From an uncultured Clostridia bacterium (GTDB lineage Bacteria; Bacillota; Clostridia; Christensenellales; UBA1242), in assembly GCA_944332395.1 (NCBI GenBank), contig CALVJV010000014.1:1-40689 (forward strand): a stretch of 40,689 bases of DNA. The letters run 5' to 3'. The position numbers and the translations under genes were made by a program. How positions within the stretch are numbered: position 1 is the stretch's first letter; each line of letters starts with the position of its first letter. This document shows, one piece after another, positions 12,520-20,824 of the stretch. Below the pieces are notes generated by a model that saw only the letters and a program-made list of their open reading frames with translations, made no database searches and had not been told where the DNA came from.

Positions 12520-14627
12520 TAACCTTCGACTTGCTCCTTCTTTATAACATATTTCTTTCTTTCTGCATATTCTTCACGTTTGCCATTGTTAAAGCACTGA
12601 ACCGGCCTCAAATATCCAACAACACGTGTCCAAACTTCTGCAGGTTTTCCACAAGACGGGCATGTAAAATGTTCGCCAGCAATATACCCATGATCTGGAC
12701 AAACACTAAATGTAGGAGTAAGAGAAATATATGGCATTTTTGAATTCTCAAACACTTTTTTAATCAAATTTTTTGCAATATTAATGTCGCTAATTCTTTC
12801 TCCCAAGTATAAATGCTGCACCGTTCCACCTGTGTATAATGATTGTAATTCATCTTGCAGTTCAATTGTTTCGAAAATATCATCTGTAAAGCCAACCGGC
12901 AATTGTGTTGAATTTGTATAGTATGGCTCATTCGTTCCAGCCGTTATAATGTCTGGATATTTTGCCCTATCTTTTCTTGCCAAACTATAACTCGTTCCTT
13001 CGGCTGGAGTCGCTTCCAAATTATACTGATGACCAGTTTCTGCCTGAAATTGAACCATCAATTCACGCATATAATTCATGACTTTTTTGGCAAACTCCTG
13101 ACCTTCTTGAGTCGTCAAATCTTTACCCATAAAGTTCAGTAAAGCCTCATTCATACCAACGATTCCTATAGTATTAAAATGGTTTGACCAATATTCTCCC
13201 GTTCTCCTCTTAATATCTCTCAAATTATTTACCGAATATGGATATAAATTTTGTTCACTTTGCTCTTCAATTATTTTTCTCTTTATTTCTAAACTTGTTT
13301 TTGCCACATAACACAAATATTCTAATCTTTCAAAAAATTCCTTCTCTGATTTTGCAAGATAACCAATTCTAGGCAAATTTAAAGTTACAACTCCAATAGA
13401 ACCAGTCATTGGATTCGAACCAAACAGACCTCCACCTCTTTTGCGCAACTCTGTAACATCAAGTCTTAATCTACAACACATTGAAACAGCATCTTCTGGT
13501 GACAAATCACTATTTACATAATTAGCAAAATAAGGAATTCCATATTTGCATGTCATCTCCATAATAGAATCAGCAACCGGGCTGTCCCAATCAAAATTTT
13601 TAGTTATGTTAATTGTTGGAATGGGAAATGTAAACACTCTACCAGTCGCATCACCATCAACCATGACTTCACAGAAGGCCTTATTAAACATATCCATTTC
13701 AGCCTGAAATTCACCATAGGTATATTCTTCTGAGTATTGTCCTCCAACAACAATTGGCATATCTTTTAGGGTTTTTGGCACTTTAATGTCTAATGTGACA
13801 TTAGAAAATGGACATTGAAAACCTACTCGAGTTGGAACATTCATGTTAAATACAAACTCTTGCAAGGCTTGTTTTACTTGCTTATAGTCCAAATTGTCAA
13901 GCCTAATAAATGGTGCGCAGTATGTGTCAAAACTACTCCAAGCCTGGGCGCCGGCACATTCACCTTGCGTGGTAAAAGTTGCATTTACTATTTGTCCCAA
14001 AAATGATCGCAAATGTTTTGCTGGTCTGCTATCCATTTTGCCAGGAACCCCACCAAATCCATTCATCAATAGCTGTTTTAAATCCCAGCCCGCACAATAT
14101 GGCCCAAAAAATCCAAGATCATGTATGTGCAAGTCACCAGACAAATGCGCTTCCCTTACTTCATTTGGATAGATTTCATGCAACCAATATTGTTTTGTAA
14201 AAGTTTCACGAACATAATTGTTTAGCCCATTAACAGACCTTTGTTGGTTTGCGTTCTCCTTAATTAACCAATCTTTATCGTTTAAATAATCGCCAAACAT
14301 ATTTATTGTCGCCCCTATAAGTGCATTCATTTCTCTTGCACTAGAACGCTTTTCTCTATATAAAATATAACTTTTTGCGGTTTGCGCATGACCATTTTCA
14401 ATCAATACTTTTTCAACAATATCTTGAATTTGTTCAACTTCAGGGATTGTTCCACGAAACATTCTTTCTATTTCAACTACAACCTCATCGGATAACGTCT
14501 GAGCTTTATCCTTATCGTTTCCACCACAAGCTATTGCAGCTCTAAATATTGCATTTGTAATTTTGGACTGATCAAAATCTACTACTCTTCCGTCTCTTTT
14601 CTTTATTTTTGTAATAGTTATATTCAT
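12519..14627 (-). CDS. nrdD: Anaerobic (class III) ribonucleoside-triphosphate reductase
   Basis: 702 residues. Makes dNTPs under strict anaerobiosis. The first 95 residues are an ATP-cone allosteric domain (KIKKRDGRVVDFDQSKI). The catalytic barrel contains ECAGAQAWSSFD and GSIGVVTLNLPRIG. Near the C-terminus is the zinc site CPDHG ... CPSCG and then the glycyl-radical loop GYLRPVQCFNNGKREEYAER, with the radical on the glycine in N-N-G-K. ATG 14627 follows AGGAGG. The promoter carries two NrdR boxes, so expression should fall when dATP is plentiful. It is oxygen-labile, which implies an anaerobic organism. Confidence 0.96.
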   Translation of the reverse strand: MNITITKIKKRDGRVVDFDQSKITNAIFRAAIACGGNDKDKAQTLSDEVVVEIERMFRGTIPEVEQIQDIVEKVLIENGHAQTAKSYILYREKRSSAREMNALIGATINMFGDYLNDKDWLIKENANQQRSVNGLNNYVRETFTKQYWLHEIYPNEVREAHLSGDLHIHDLGFFGPYCAGWDLKQLLMNGFGGVPGKMDSRPAKHLRSFLGQIVNATFTTQGECAGAQAWSSFDTYCAPFIRLDNLDYKQVKQALQEFVFNMNVPTRVGFQCPFSNVTLDIKVPKTLKDMPIVVGGQYSEEYTYGEFQAEMDMFNKAFCEVMVDGDATGRVFTFPIPTINITKNFDWDSPVADSIMEMTCKYGIPYFANYVNSDLSPEDAVSMCCRLRLDVTELRKRGGGLFGSNPMTGSIGVVTLNLPRIGYLAKSEKEFFERLEYLCYVAKTSLEIKRKIIEEQSEQNLYPYSVNNLRDIKRRTGEYWSNHFNTIGIVGMNEALLNFMGKDLTTQEGQEFAKKVMNYMRELMVQFQAETGHQYNLEATPAEGTSYSLARKDRAKYPDIITAGTNEPYYTNSTQLPVGFTDDIFETIELQDELQSLYTGGTVQHLYLGERISDINIAKNLIKKVFENSKMPYISLTPTFSVCPDHGYIAGEHFTCPSCGKPAEVWTRVVGYLRPVQCFNNGKREEYAERKKYVIKKEQVEG

Positions 14628-14655
14628 AACCGCCTCCTAAAGTTTATTTTATATC

Positions 14656-14684
14656 AATTTATCACCCACAACATATTGTGTCAA
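14656..14684 (-). promoter_or_regulatory. nrdDG promoter
   Basis: TTGACA (14684-14679), 17-base spacer, TAAATT (14661-14656). The -35 overlaps the end of the proximal NrdR box. Confidence 0.65.
14666..14681 (-). promoter_or_regulatory. NrdR box, proximal
   Basis: On the minus strand ACACAATATGTTGTGG, matching the NrdR consensus ACACWATATATWGTGT in all but two positions. It covers the -35 and spacer of the nrdDG promoter. Confidence 0.85.
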
Positions 14685-14698
14685 CAAATATCGCGCAC

Positions 14699-14714
14699 AC
14701 ACAACATATTGTGT
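14699..14714 (-). promoter_or_regulatory. NrdR box, distal
   Basis: On the minus strand ACACAATATGTTGTGT, a near-perfect NrdR box. It lies 33 bases upstream of the proximal box, about three helical turns, the spacing expected for cooperative NrdR binding. No nrdR gene is in the window. Confidence 0.88.
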
Positions 14715-14758
14715 TTTATTTGTTGATTTTGCACAAATTTAATTTTTTATTAACAAAT

Positions 14759-16003
14759 TTATTTATTGCGTTTTTTCTTTGGAATTAACGGGATCAATAG
14801 AAAAACAGCCAACACAACAATTATACAAACAACAATTTGCCACCAACTCGTAACTACCGAATCTGCCGTTCCCGTGTAATATACCGCACTTTCTATATTT
14901 TTCATGTCAGAACTATTATAGTAAAAAGTTATATCACCATTTTCGTTTGTTGTTAATATCACTCCAGACTTGTTGTTTTTCTCCCAAATCTCTTTGGCCC
15001 TAGCCAAAAAATCGACATGTGGATGAGTACTACTTTCACCACACTGAATAACAATATACTTCGGCATAATTAAAGACAAAAATGCTTCGCAACTAGAACT
15101 ATTAGAACCATGATGTCCTGCGACATATACTTCAGAATTTTGAAACAAGACTTTCTCGTTATCATTCAGCGTCTCCAAAAAGTCTCTTTCGACAGAAGAA
15201 CTTGCATCCCCCGTTAAAACCATATTTACACTTAAATATGAAATTGAGATAATTGGTGAATAATCATTAGTAGAGGAACATTTTTGAGTTACATTGCCAT
15301 AAGTTAAACCACTATCTTGAGTTTTTTGATCAATGGGCTCTTGTCCACTTAAAACTGGTGGCCACCAAAACTTTATCACTGATGATCCTGCCGAAATAAA
15401 AAGTCCATCACTTATTACCCAAACTTTTGAACTTTTTTGTTGGTTATTAATAGTATATGTTTCCTTGTAAATAAGATCTATACACTTTGCATAATCCGTT
15501 CCTTCTACAACAGTAACTAGTGATTTTCCATTTTCATCTGTTCCAAGTTCTTCCTCATAAAATAATAATGGATCACAATTAGGATATTTGTTATTGTCTG
15601 CCAAAATAAAAGGACGATAAATAGTTTTAACCTGAAAATTATCCAATATTGCATCTGCGCCGCCTGTATGGTCATTATCGCTATGAGTGAAAACCAAATA
15701 ATCTATAACTTCAATTTTTTGCTTTTCTAAAAAATTTACCAATTTCTTTTCACTACTATTCGTCCCTGTATCAATAAGCATTTTTTCGTTATTAGGTAAA
15801 GAAATCAAGCAAGAAGCTCCCTGCCCAACATTTATAAAATCCACTTTAAATTCATAATTAGTTAATTTAGACACGCCTTGAGGTATCAGACCCAACTTCT
15901 TTTCAATTTTTTCCGAAAATATAAGACTTAGCAATAGTCCAAAAGTTAATATAAAAAATAAAGATAAACAAAAGGTCAACTTCTTTCTATTTTTTCTTTC
16001 CAT
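14759..16003 (-). CDS. Membrane-tethered ComEC-like metallo-beta-lactamase-fold hydrolase
   Basis: 414 residues with one hydrophobic helix near each end (about 11-28 and 386-406) and a metallo-beta-lactamase fold between, so the domain should sit outside the membrane, held at both ends. Motifs are FINVGQGASCLI, TGTNSS, FTHSDNDHTGG (metal ligands His107, Asp109, Asp111, His112 in the ComEC style), MVLTGDAS and VAGHHGSN. They match the C-terminal hydrolase domain of the competence protein ComEC and the secreted COG2333 proteins. There is no competence channel part, so DNA uptake is not implied. A 60-residue insert (about 135-200) follows the first metal site. It overlaps the patatin gene by 28 bases and is co-transcribed with it. 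Confidence 0.8.
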   Translation of the reverse strand: MERKNRKKLTFCLSLFFILTFGLLLSLIFSEKIEKKLGLIPQGVSKLTNYEFKVDFINVGQGASCLISLPNNEKMLIDTGTNSSEKKLVNFLEKQKIEVIDYLVFTHSDNDHTGGADAILDNFQVKTIYRPFILADNNKYPNCDPLLFYEEELGTDENGKSLVTVVEGTDYAKCIDLIYKETYTINNQQKSSKVWVISDGLFISAGSSVIKFWWPPVLSGQEPIDQKTQDSGLTYGNVTQKCSSTNDYSPIISISYLSVNMVLTGDASSSVERDFLETLNDNEKVLFQNSEVYVAGHHGSNSSSCEAFLSLIMPKYIVIQCGESSTHPHVDFLARAKEIWEKNNKSGVILTTNENGDITFYYNSSDMKNIESAVYYTGTADSVVTSWWQIVVCIIVVLAVFLLIPLIPKKKRNK

Positions 16004-16857
16004 AATTTTCTTTTCCTTCTTGAAACTTTATTAGAGACCAACTTTGCAATTTCATCAATATGGTTCATAACTTCTTGATAACCTATATTTATCATCTCAT
16101 CAATGTTTTCAAGTTTAGTTGAAGGATATTTTGTAACATCCGGCTCCAAAACCAAATCAGCAAACTCAAGCTTCTTCTTCACAACATCTCGCATTAAAAC
16201 ACCAATTGTTGAACCCAAAACATTAAGCAACTTAGTACTTTCTGTTCCACTACCTCTTTTATGATTAACATCAATAGCAAAAACAACATCTGCGCCCATT
16301 TTTCTAACCACATCAGCTGGAACATTATTTTTAAGCCCCCCATCAACCAAATGCATGTTTTGATAAACTACAGGGGCAAAAACACCAGGAACCGCACAAC
16401 TTCCAGACACTACTTGTGCCACACTCCCTCTATCAAAGTCAACTTCCTCTCCATTTTTTAAATCAACAGCGACTGAAATAAATGGCCGTTTTAACTCATT
16501 AAAGTTCAAATCCTTTCCAAAAACATCTATTAAAATATCAGAAATCGCACTGGCCTTAGATGGCCTAAAGAATATTTTTGAAGTTTTAATATCTTTAGTT
16601 CGAAGAGATAAAGCTATATCTCTTATTTGTAACGATGTCAAACCGGCGCTATATAATGCCCCGACAACAGCCCCAGCACTAGTACCCGCTACATAATCAA
16701 AATCTATACCCAATTCTTCGAATGCTTTTAAAACTCCAATGTGAGCTATTCCCCTGGCTCCACCGCCACCAAAAGCTATTCCTATTTTTATTTTTTTATG
16801 CTTAAAAATTCTTGATTTATTTTCTGCACCACTTTTTTTAAATATCCAGAAACCCAT
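15976..16857 (-). CDS. Patatin-like phospholipase
   Basis: 293 residues, cytoplasmic. A Ser-Asp dyad lipase of the RssA/patatin type: glycine-rich oxyanion loop GGGGARG (about 30-36), nucleophile elbow GTSAG (Ser60) and the catalytic aspartate in VDGGLKNNVP (Asp172). It probably releases fatty acids from phospholipids. First gene of a two-gene unit with the membrane-tethered hydrolase. The start ATG 16857 has no ribosome binding site; instead TATATT ends six bases upstream with TTGACT 18 bases further, so the mRNA is probably leaderless. Confidence 0.88.
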   Translation of the reverse strand: MGFWIFKKSGAENKSRIFKHKKIKIGIAFGGGGARGIAHIGVLKAFEELGIDFDYVAGTSAGAVVGALYSAGLTSLQIRDIALSLRTKDIKTSKIFFRPSKASAISDILIDVFGKDLNFNELKRPFISVAVDLKNGEEVDFDRGSVAQVVSGSCAVPGVFAPVVYQNMHLVDGGLKNNVPADVVRKMGADVVFAIDVNHKRGSGTESTKLLNVLGSTIGVLMRDVVKKKLEFADLVLEPDVTKYPSTKLENIDEMINIGYQEVMNHIDEIAKLVSNKVSRRKRKLWKEKIERS

Positions 16858-16863
16858 ATTAAA

Positions 16864-16893
16864 AATATACTATAAACTGATAAATTAAGTCAA
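16864..16893 (-). promoter_or_regulatory. Leaderless-type promoter of patatin operon
   Basis: TTGACT (16893-16888), 18-base spacer, TATATT (16869-16864), six bases, ATG. It begins exactly where the terminator of the upstream gene ends. Confidence 0.75.
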
Positions 16894-16927
16894 ATATAAA
16901 AGGCACTTAGTAAGTGCCTTTTATATT
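16893..16927 (-). terminator. Strong terminator of coiled-coil gene
   Basis: A perfect 16-base-pair stem (16893-16908 with 16912-16927) and three-base loop, core AAAAGGCACTT/AAGTGCCTTTT. It starts within the stop codon of the gene ending at 16926 and separates it from the patatin promoter. Confidence 0.9.
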
Positions 16928-17678
16928 AATCATCATTTTTATTTAAGAATTCTTCCAAACTTTTAATTTCTTCTTCATATCTTTGATACTCTCTCTCGAG
17001 ATAAGTATTTAATTTTACTTCTTGAAGATGTTTCTCTTTATTTGCTTCTAAATACTCATCAGCTTCAACGATTGCTGATTTAAGCTCTGCAACGTGCTTT
17101 GTCAAATCCTCTTGCTTCGCTTTTTTTTCTGGGTCTATGTCTTTAATGTCTTTAACATCATAAATAGACAGATTCAAGCTTGCTAATTCTGCAGCCTTTT
17201 TATTTAGTAGTTTCTCATTTCGAGCCTTCTTTCTCTCAGTTCTACGATATTTATTTAATGATTTTGTATTTTTATTATAATCCTTTTTTAATTTTTCAAA
17301 TGCTTCTTTAGCCTTTGCTAAACGCTCTTCATAATTAAGTTCACTTTGCTCTTCTTTTGCTTCTTCCTTTTGCAACACCAAAGGAATTATAGTAGGTTCT
17401 TCTTTTTTATCTTCTTTTTCTTCAGTTTTGGCAATTTCATTTTCTTTTGCACGTTTTTCCAATGTTGCCAACATTTCATCTAAATCAATTTCTTCAACAT
17501 CTTTTGACTCATTTTGTCCATCATTGCCTTGTTCAGTAGGCAAAACCACTTCAAGATCTTCTTGAAATTTATTTTGACGTATTGAATCGAGAACTAAATG
17601 AGCAAAGAAAAGCCCCGAAAAAACAACCGAAACAACAGCACCAGCCAAAAGTATTGAAACTAAAACCAAGCTAATCAT
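16926..17678 (-). CDS. Membrane-anchored coiled-coil protein, unknown
   Basis: 250 residues, start ATG 17678 after AAAGGAG. An N-terminal hydrophobic helix (about 3-28) is followed by an acidic linker rich in E and K (about 40-115) and then a long coiled coil to the end (about 117-247), with K-R clusters at 140-155. No enzyme motif and no named family recognised. The single anchor may be a signal-anchor; which side the coil lies on is not decided by the sequence. It sits downstream of ssrA with only about 50 bases between, and a strong terminator follows it. Confidence 0.65.
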   Translation of the reverse strand: MISLVLVSILLAGAVVSVVFSGLFFAHLVLDSIRQNKFQEDLEVVLPTEQGNDGQNESKDVEEIDLDEMLATLEKRAKENEIAKTEEKEDKKEEPTIIPLVLQKEEAKEEQSELNYEERLAKAKEAFEKLKKDYNKNTKSLNKYRRTERKKARNEKLLNKKAAELASLNLSIYDVKDIKDIDPEKKAKQEDLTKHVAELKSAIVEADEYLEANKEKHLQEVKLNTYLEREYQRYEEEIKSLEEFLNKNDD

Positions 17679-17728
17679 ATTTTTTCTCCTTTTTATATAA
17701 AGATACTCATGGTATCAATTACCAAAAT

Positions 17729-18078
17729 TGGTGGAGGCGGAGGGAATCGAACCCTCGTCCAAACAAACAAAACCTTAGTATACTACGTGTTCTAGTCAAC
17801 AATTTTTTACGACACATTCTCTGTTGACGGATCCTGTATCGGTTGCAAATATAATTTTCGTTCACCATCCCTATTTGCAAAAGATAGCGACTACCCACCT
17901 AAACTAAATGTCTTAAAAATCAAGTGAGCCGACTTTTAGACACGCCGTGCATTAAGCAGCGGCAAGAACAGTTTTTTGTTCTGCGTTTATTTTTGCTCTC
18001 AATTGATAACGCGGTCAAAAGCACCCGCGAACACGCTAGCCAAAATTTTGATAATGCCTGTCGAAACCAAACGCCCCC
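17729..18078 (-). ncRNA. ssrA: tmRNA (SsrA)
   Basis: 350 bases. The 5' end GGGGGCG followed by TTTGGTTTCGACAGG and the 3' end GGTTCGATTCCCTCC then CGCCTCC-A-CCA pair as a tRNA-like acceptor (one G-U), with a T-arm carrying TTCGATT. The tag frame is GCA at 17984 to TAA at 17954-17952, encoding AEQKTVLAAA. An in-frame GCA four codons earlier would give a longer tag starting AKIN; the later one is preferred because it follows a TAAAC stretch as in many tmRNAs. It rescues stalled ribosomes with SmpB, whose gene ends five bases upstream. Confidence 0.96.
17952..17984 (-). other. tmRNA proteolysis-tag reading frame
   Basis: Resume codon GCA, tag AEQKTVLAAA, stop TAA. The end LAAA has one more alanine than the usual LAA and the residues before it are hydrophobic, as ClpXP and related proteases need. 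Confidence 0.75.
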
Positions 18079-18082
18079 ATAA

Positions 18083-18547
18083 TCAATTAAAAGAGGTGTT
18101 AGGTTTGTTATGCTTCATTACTCGTTCCAAATCTCGCTTCAAGTCTCGCTCTTTCAAAGTTTGACGTTTGTCATATAACTTTTTAGGTTTTCCTAACCCA
18201 ATCTCCAACTTCGCTAAACCATCTTTTAAATATAAATTCAGCGGTACAATAACATAATTTTTTGTTTTTGTAAGTCTACTAAATTTTTGTATTTGGTTTT
18301 TATGCGCTAATAGTTTTCGAGTTCTCGTTTGATCCAAAACAAAGTTTGAAGTCTTCTCATAAGTTGCAATGTACGCGCCTACTAGAAACATTTCATCATT
18401 CTTTATAAGAATATAAGCATCATTAAGATTTACTTTCCCAAGTCTAATTGATTTTATCTCGCTTCCGCTTAATACTATTCCAACTTCTAATTTTTCATCA
18501 ATTAAAAAATCAAAAAATGCTTTCCTATTTTCAATGATCTGTTTCAT
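18083..18547 (-). CDS. smpB: SsrA-binding protein SmpB
   Basis: 154 residues, full length. It brings tmRNA to stalled ribosomes. Typical blocks are NRKAFFDF, GIVLSGSEIKSIRLGKVNLN, an LLAHKNQI loop, GLAKLEIGLGKPKKLYDKRQ and the basic tail ERDLKRDLERVMK. The start is ATG 18547; the in-frame TTG at 18559 is part of the GGGG-containing stretch ahead of it. The upstream TATAAT ends only 11 bases before the ATG, so the mRNA leader should be a few bases and the GGGGTG may lie at or before the transcription start. Order rnr-smpB-ssrA is the usual one in Bacillota. Confidence 0.95.
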   Translation of the reverse strand: MKQIIENRKAFFDFLIDEKLEVGIVLSGSEIKSIRLGKVNLNDAYILIKNDEMFLVGAYIATYEKTSNFVLDQTRTRKLLAHKNQIQKFSRLTKTKNYVIVPLNLYLKDGLAKLEIGLGKPKKLYDKRQTLKERDLKRDLERVMKHNKPNTSFN

Positions 18548-18558
18548 TTGACACCCCA

Positions 18559-18587
18559 ATTATATCACATGATTTTTGCAATTACAA
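18559..18587 (-). promoter_or_regulatory. Promoter of smpB-ssrA
   Basis: TTGTAA (18587-18582), 17-base spacer, TATAAT (18564-18559), 11 bases before the smpB ATG. Confidence 0.65.
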
Positions 18588-18626
18588 TACCATTTTTGTA
18601 AAAAATTTATATTTTTTATTGATTTT

Positions 18627-20774
18627 TTAAACTTTTTTTAGTTTTTTTTCGTCCTCTTTACCAACAATACCAAAATTAATATGTGCTCTAGGAAGATCAA
18701 CCGACAACAATTTTACTCTTAGTTTTGCACCCAAAATATAAATATTTTTTCTACCAACTAATCTTATTTTTCTTTCTTCATAATAATACTTATCACTTGG
18801 CAAAATATCAATATCAATAAAACCTTCAACCGTGTTATTTAGTTCAACAAAAATTCCACTTTCAACAACCCCTGAAATAACAGCATCAAACTCTTGACCA
18901 ATTTTATCTTTCATAAATTCAGCTTTTTTCAAATCATCAACAGCTCTTTCAACTTCATCGGCTTTTCGTTCTGTTATGCTCGCCTGCTCGCTCACATCAT
19001 GAACATATTCCTCTAACGAAGCCACTTTATCTTGAGTCAACTTACCATTAATTGTCATTTTTATGATCCTATGAATGGTTAAATCAGCCAATCTTCTAAT
19101 AGGAGAAGTAAAATGACAATAATTTCTACATGCCAAACCAAAATGTCCAAGATTTTTTTCAAAATAAACAGCTTTTTGCATACATCTTAGCATAATTTTA
19201 CTAACCATCGTTTCATATAATTGATTTTTAGATTCTAACAAAAATTTTTGAAAATCTTTAGGCCTCGAACTTGTTGTTAATTTTTTTCCATCTAAACCCA
19301 ATGCCTGAGTAAATTCTACAAAACGCTTTACGCCTTCTTCACTTGGACTTTCATGAACTCTATAAACAAAAGGAATGTTAAGTTTGTCAAAATGTTTAGC
19401 AATCGTTTCGTTTGCAATCAACATAAACTGCTCTATTAATCTATCAGATAAATCTCTAGGCTTTCTTATTATATCTTTTGTCTTATAATTTTCATCAACC
19501 ACAACCTGACACTCGGCAATATCAAAATCAAGTTGCCCCATATCATCGCGACGCTTTATGAGAATTTTTGTTAATTCGGCCATTTTATTTAACATAGGCA
19601 CAATTATTGCGTATTCTTTACACAAATCATCGTCCTTATTTAATATTTTTGTAACTTTTTGATAAGTCATACGAAACGCGGAATTAATTATCCCTTCATG
19701 AATTTCGTAATCAACGACTTCACCATTTTTATTAATTTTCATTTCAAGAGACAGTGTTAATCTATCCTTATTTGGCTGAAGAGAACACATTTCATTTGAC
19801 AAGCACTCAGGCAACATAGGAATTACATAATCGGGGAAATAAACACTCGTACCTCTTTTAAAAGCCTCCCGTCCAATGGCACTTGTTGGCGAAACATAAT
19901 GCGAAACATCTGCAATATGAACAAAAAGACAATATAGCTCACCATCCATTTTTAAACTAATAGCATCATCAAAATCTCTAGCATCATCACCATCAATGGT
20001 AAAACAAATAGACTTTCTATAATCCTTTCGCCCAATAATATCTTTTGGTTTTACTTCTTTAGGAACTCTTTTTGACTCTTCAATTACATCTTCAGGGAAC
20101 TCCTCGCTATAACCAAAATTTCTAACAATAGATAATGTACTTACTTTATAATCAGAAGCATCTCCTAAAATCTCAACAATTTTTCCTTCTGCAATATCTT
20201 TTCTTCCCGGATATCTAGTAATTTCAACAACAACTTTTTGACCATTTTGAGCACTCAACGTGTGATCTTGTTGTATGAAAACATCCTTTGCAAATCTAGT
20301 ATCATCAGGGACTACCGAATAGTAAACGCCATTATTATGGAAAGTTCCAACAATAGATGAGTAGCCCCTTTTTAGTATTTTTATTATTTCACCACTTCTA
20401 TTTAGTGATTGATTTTTTTTGTGCCTCCCTTTTTGAGATTTTTTATCTATAATTTTGGCCAATACAATATCTCCATGGACAGCTCCATTTAAATTACGTT
20501 CAGCAACATACAAATCTTCACAATCGGTTTTATCTATTGGAATAACAAATGCGAATCCTCGACTATTCCCAGATACCTCTCCTTTTATTATTCCAACATT
20601 TTTAACGAGAGCTAATTTATTGCGGGCAGTCTCCACAACATCTCCGTTTTTTATCAATTCTGATATAATTTTTTCTGCCTTAATACGACTTTCTATCGAA
20701 AAAGCCCCAATTCCTTTAAAAACTTGTTCTTTTGTTGCAAACTTCAATCTTTTTAATACATCTATAACTTCCAT
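18627..20774 (-). CDS. rnr: Ribonuclease R
   Basis: 715 residues. A processive 3'-5' exoribonuclease that degrades structured RNA, including messages released by tmRNA. Domains in order: an N-terminal winged helix (1-60), two cold-shock domains (60-230), the RNB catalytic domain with DGDDARDFDDAISL (four metal-binding aspartates), and an S1 domain near the end (GQEFDAVISGVVESGIFVEL). The usual lysine-rich tail is reduced to KKLKKV. ATG 20774 lacks a ribosome binding site; TAAAAT ends six bases upstream and TTGATA lies 16 bases further, so the message is probably leaderless. First in the rnr-smpB-ssrA group, though smpB has its own promoter. Confidence 0.95.
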   Translation of the reverse strand: MEVIDVLKRLKFATKEQVFKGIGAFSIESRIKAEKIISELIKNGDVVETARNKLALVKNVGIIKGEVSGNSRGFAFVIPIDKTDCEDLYVAERNLNGAVHGDIVLAKIIDKKSQKGRHKKNQSLNRSGEIIKILKRGYSSIVGTFHNNGVYYSVVPDDTRFAKDVFIQQDHTLSAQNGQKVVVEITRYPGRKDIAEGKIVEILGDASDYKVSTLSIVRNFGYSEEFPEDVIEESKRVPKEVKPKDIIGRKDYRKSICFTIDGDDARDFDDAISLKMDGELYCLFVHIADVSHYVSPTSAIGREAFKRGTSVYFPDYVIPMLPECLSNEMCSLQPNKDRLTLSLEMKINKNGEVVDYEIHEGIINSAFRMTYQKVTKILNKDDDLCKEYAIIVPMLNKMAELTKILIKRRDDMGQLDFDIAECQVVVDENYKTKDIIRKPRDLSDRLIEQFMLIANETIAKHFDKLNIPFVYRVHESPSEEGVKRFVEFTQALGLDGKKLTTSSRPKDFQKFLLESKNQLYETMVSKIMLRCMQKAVYFEKNLGHFGLACRNYCHFTSPIRRLADLTIHRIIKMTINGKLTQDKVASLEEYVHDVSEQASITERKADEVERAVDDLKKAEFMKDKIGQEFDAVISGVVESGIFVELNNTVEGFIDIDILPSDKYYYEERKIRLVGRKNIYILGAKLRVKLLSVDLPRAHINFGIVGKEDEKKLKKV

Positions 20775-20780
20775 AATATG

Positions 20781-20808
20781 ATTTTAACATAAAAAACTAT
20801 TATATCAA
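20781..20808 (-). promoter_or_regulatory. Leaderless-type promoter of rnr
   Basis: TTGATA (20808-20803), 16-base spacer, TAAAAT (20786-20781), six bases, ATG. Confidence 0.65.
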
Positions 20809-20824
20809 AATATTTTTTTTATTT

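Noticed and set aside
17702-17716. Terminator after ssrA (GATAC/GTATC hairpin)
   Set aside because: Only a five-base-pair stem with a poor T tract; too weak to call.
20455-20781. Plus-strand frame of 108 residues opposite rnr
   Set aside because: Shadow of the RNase R coding frame, with no ribosome binding site or family resemblance; the same holds for other long antisense frames in secA, nrdD and dnaX.
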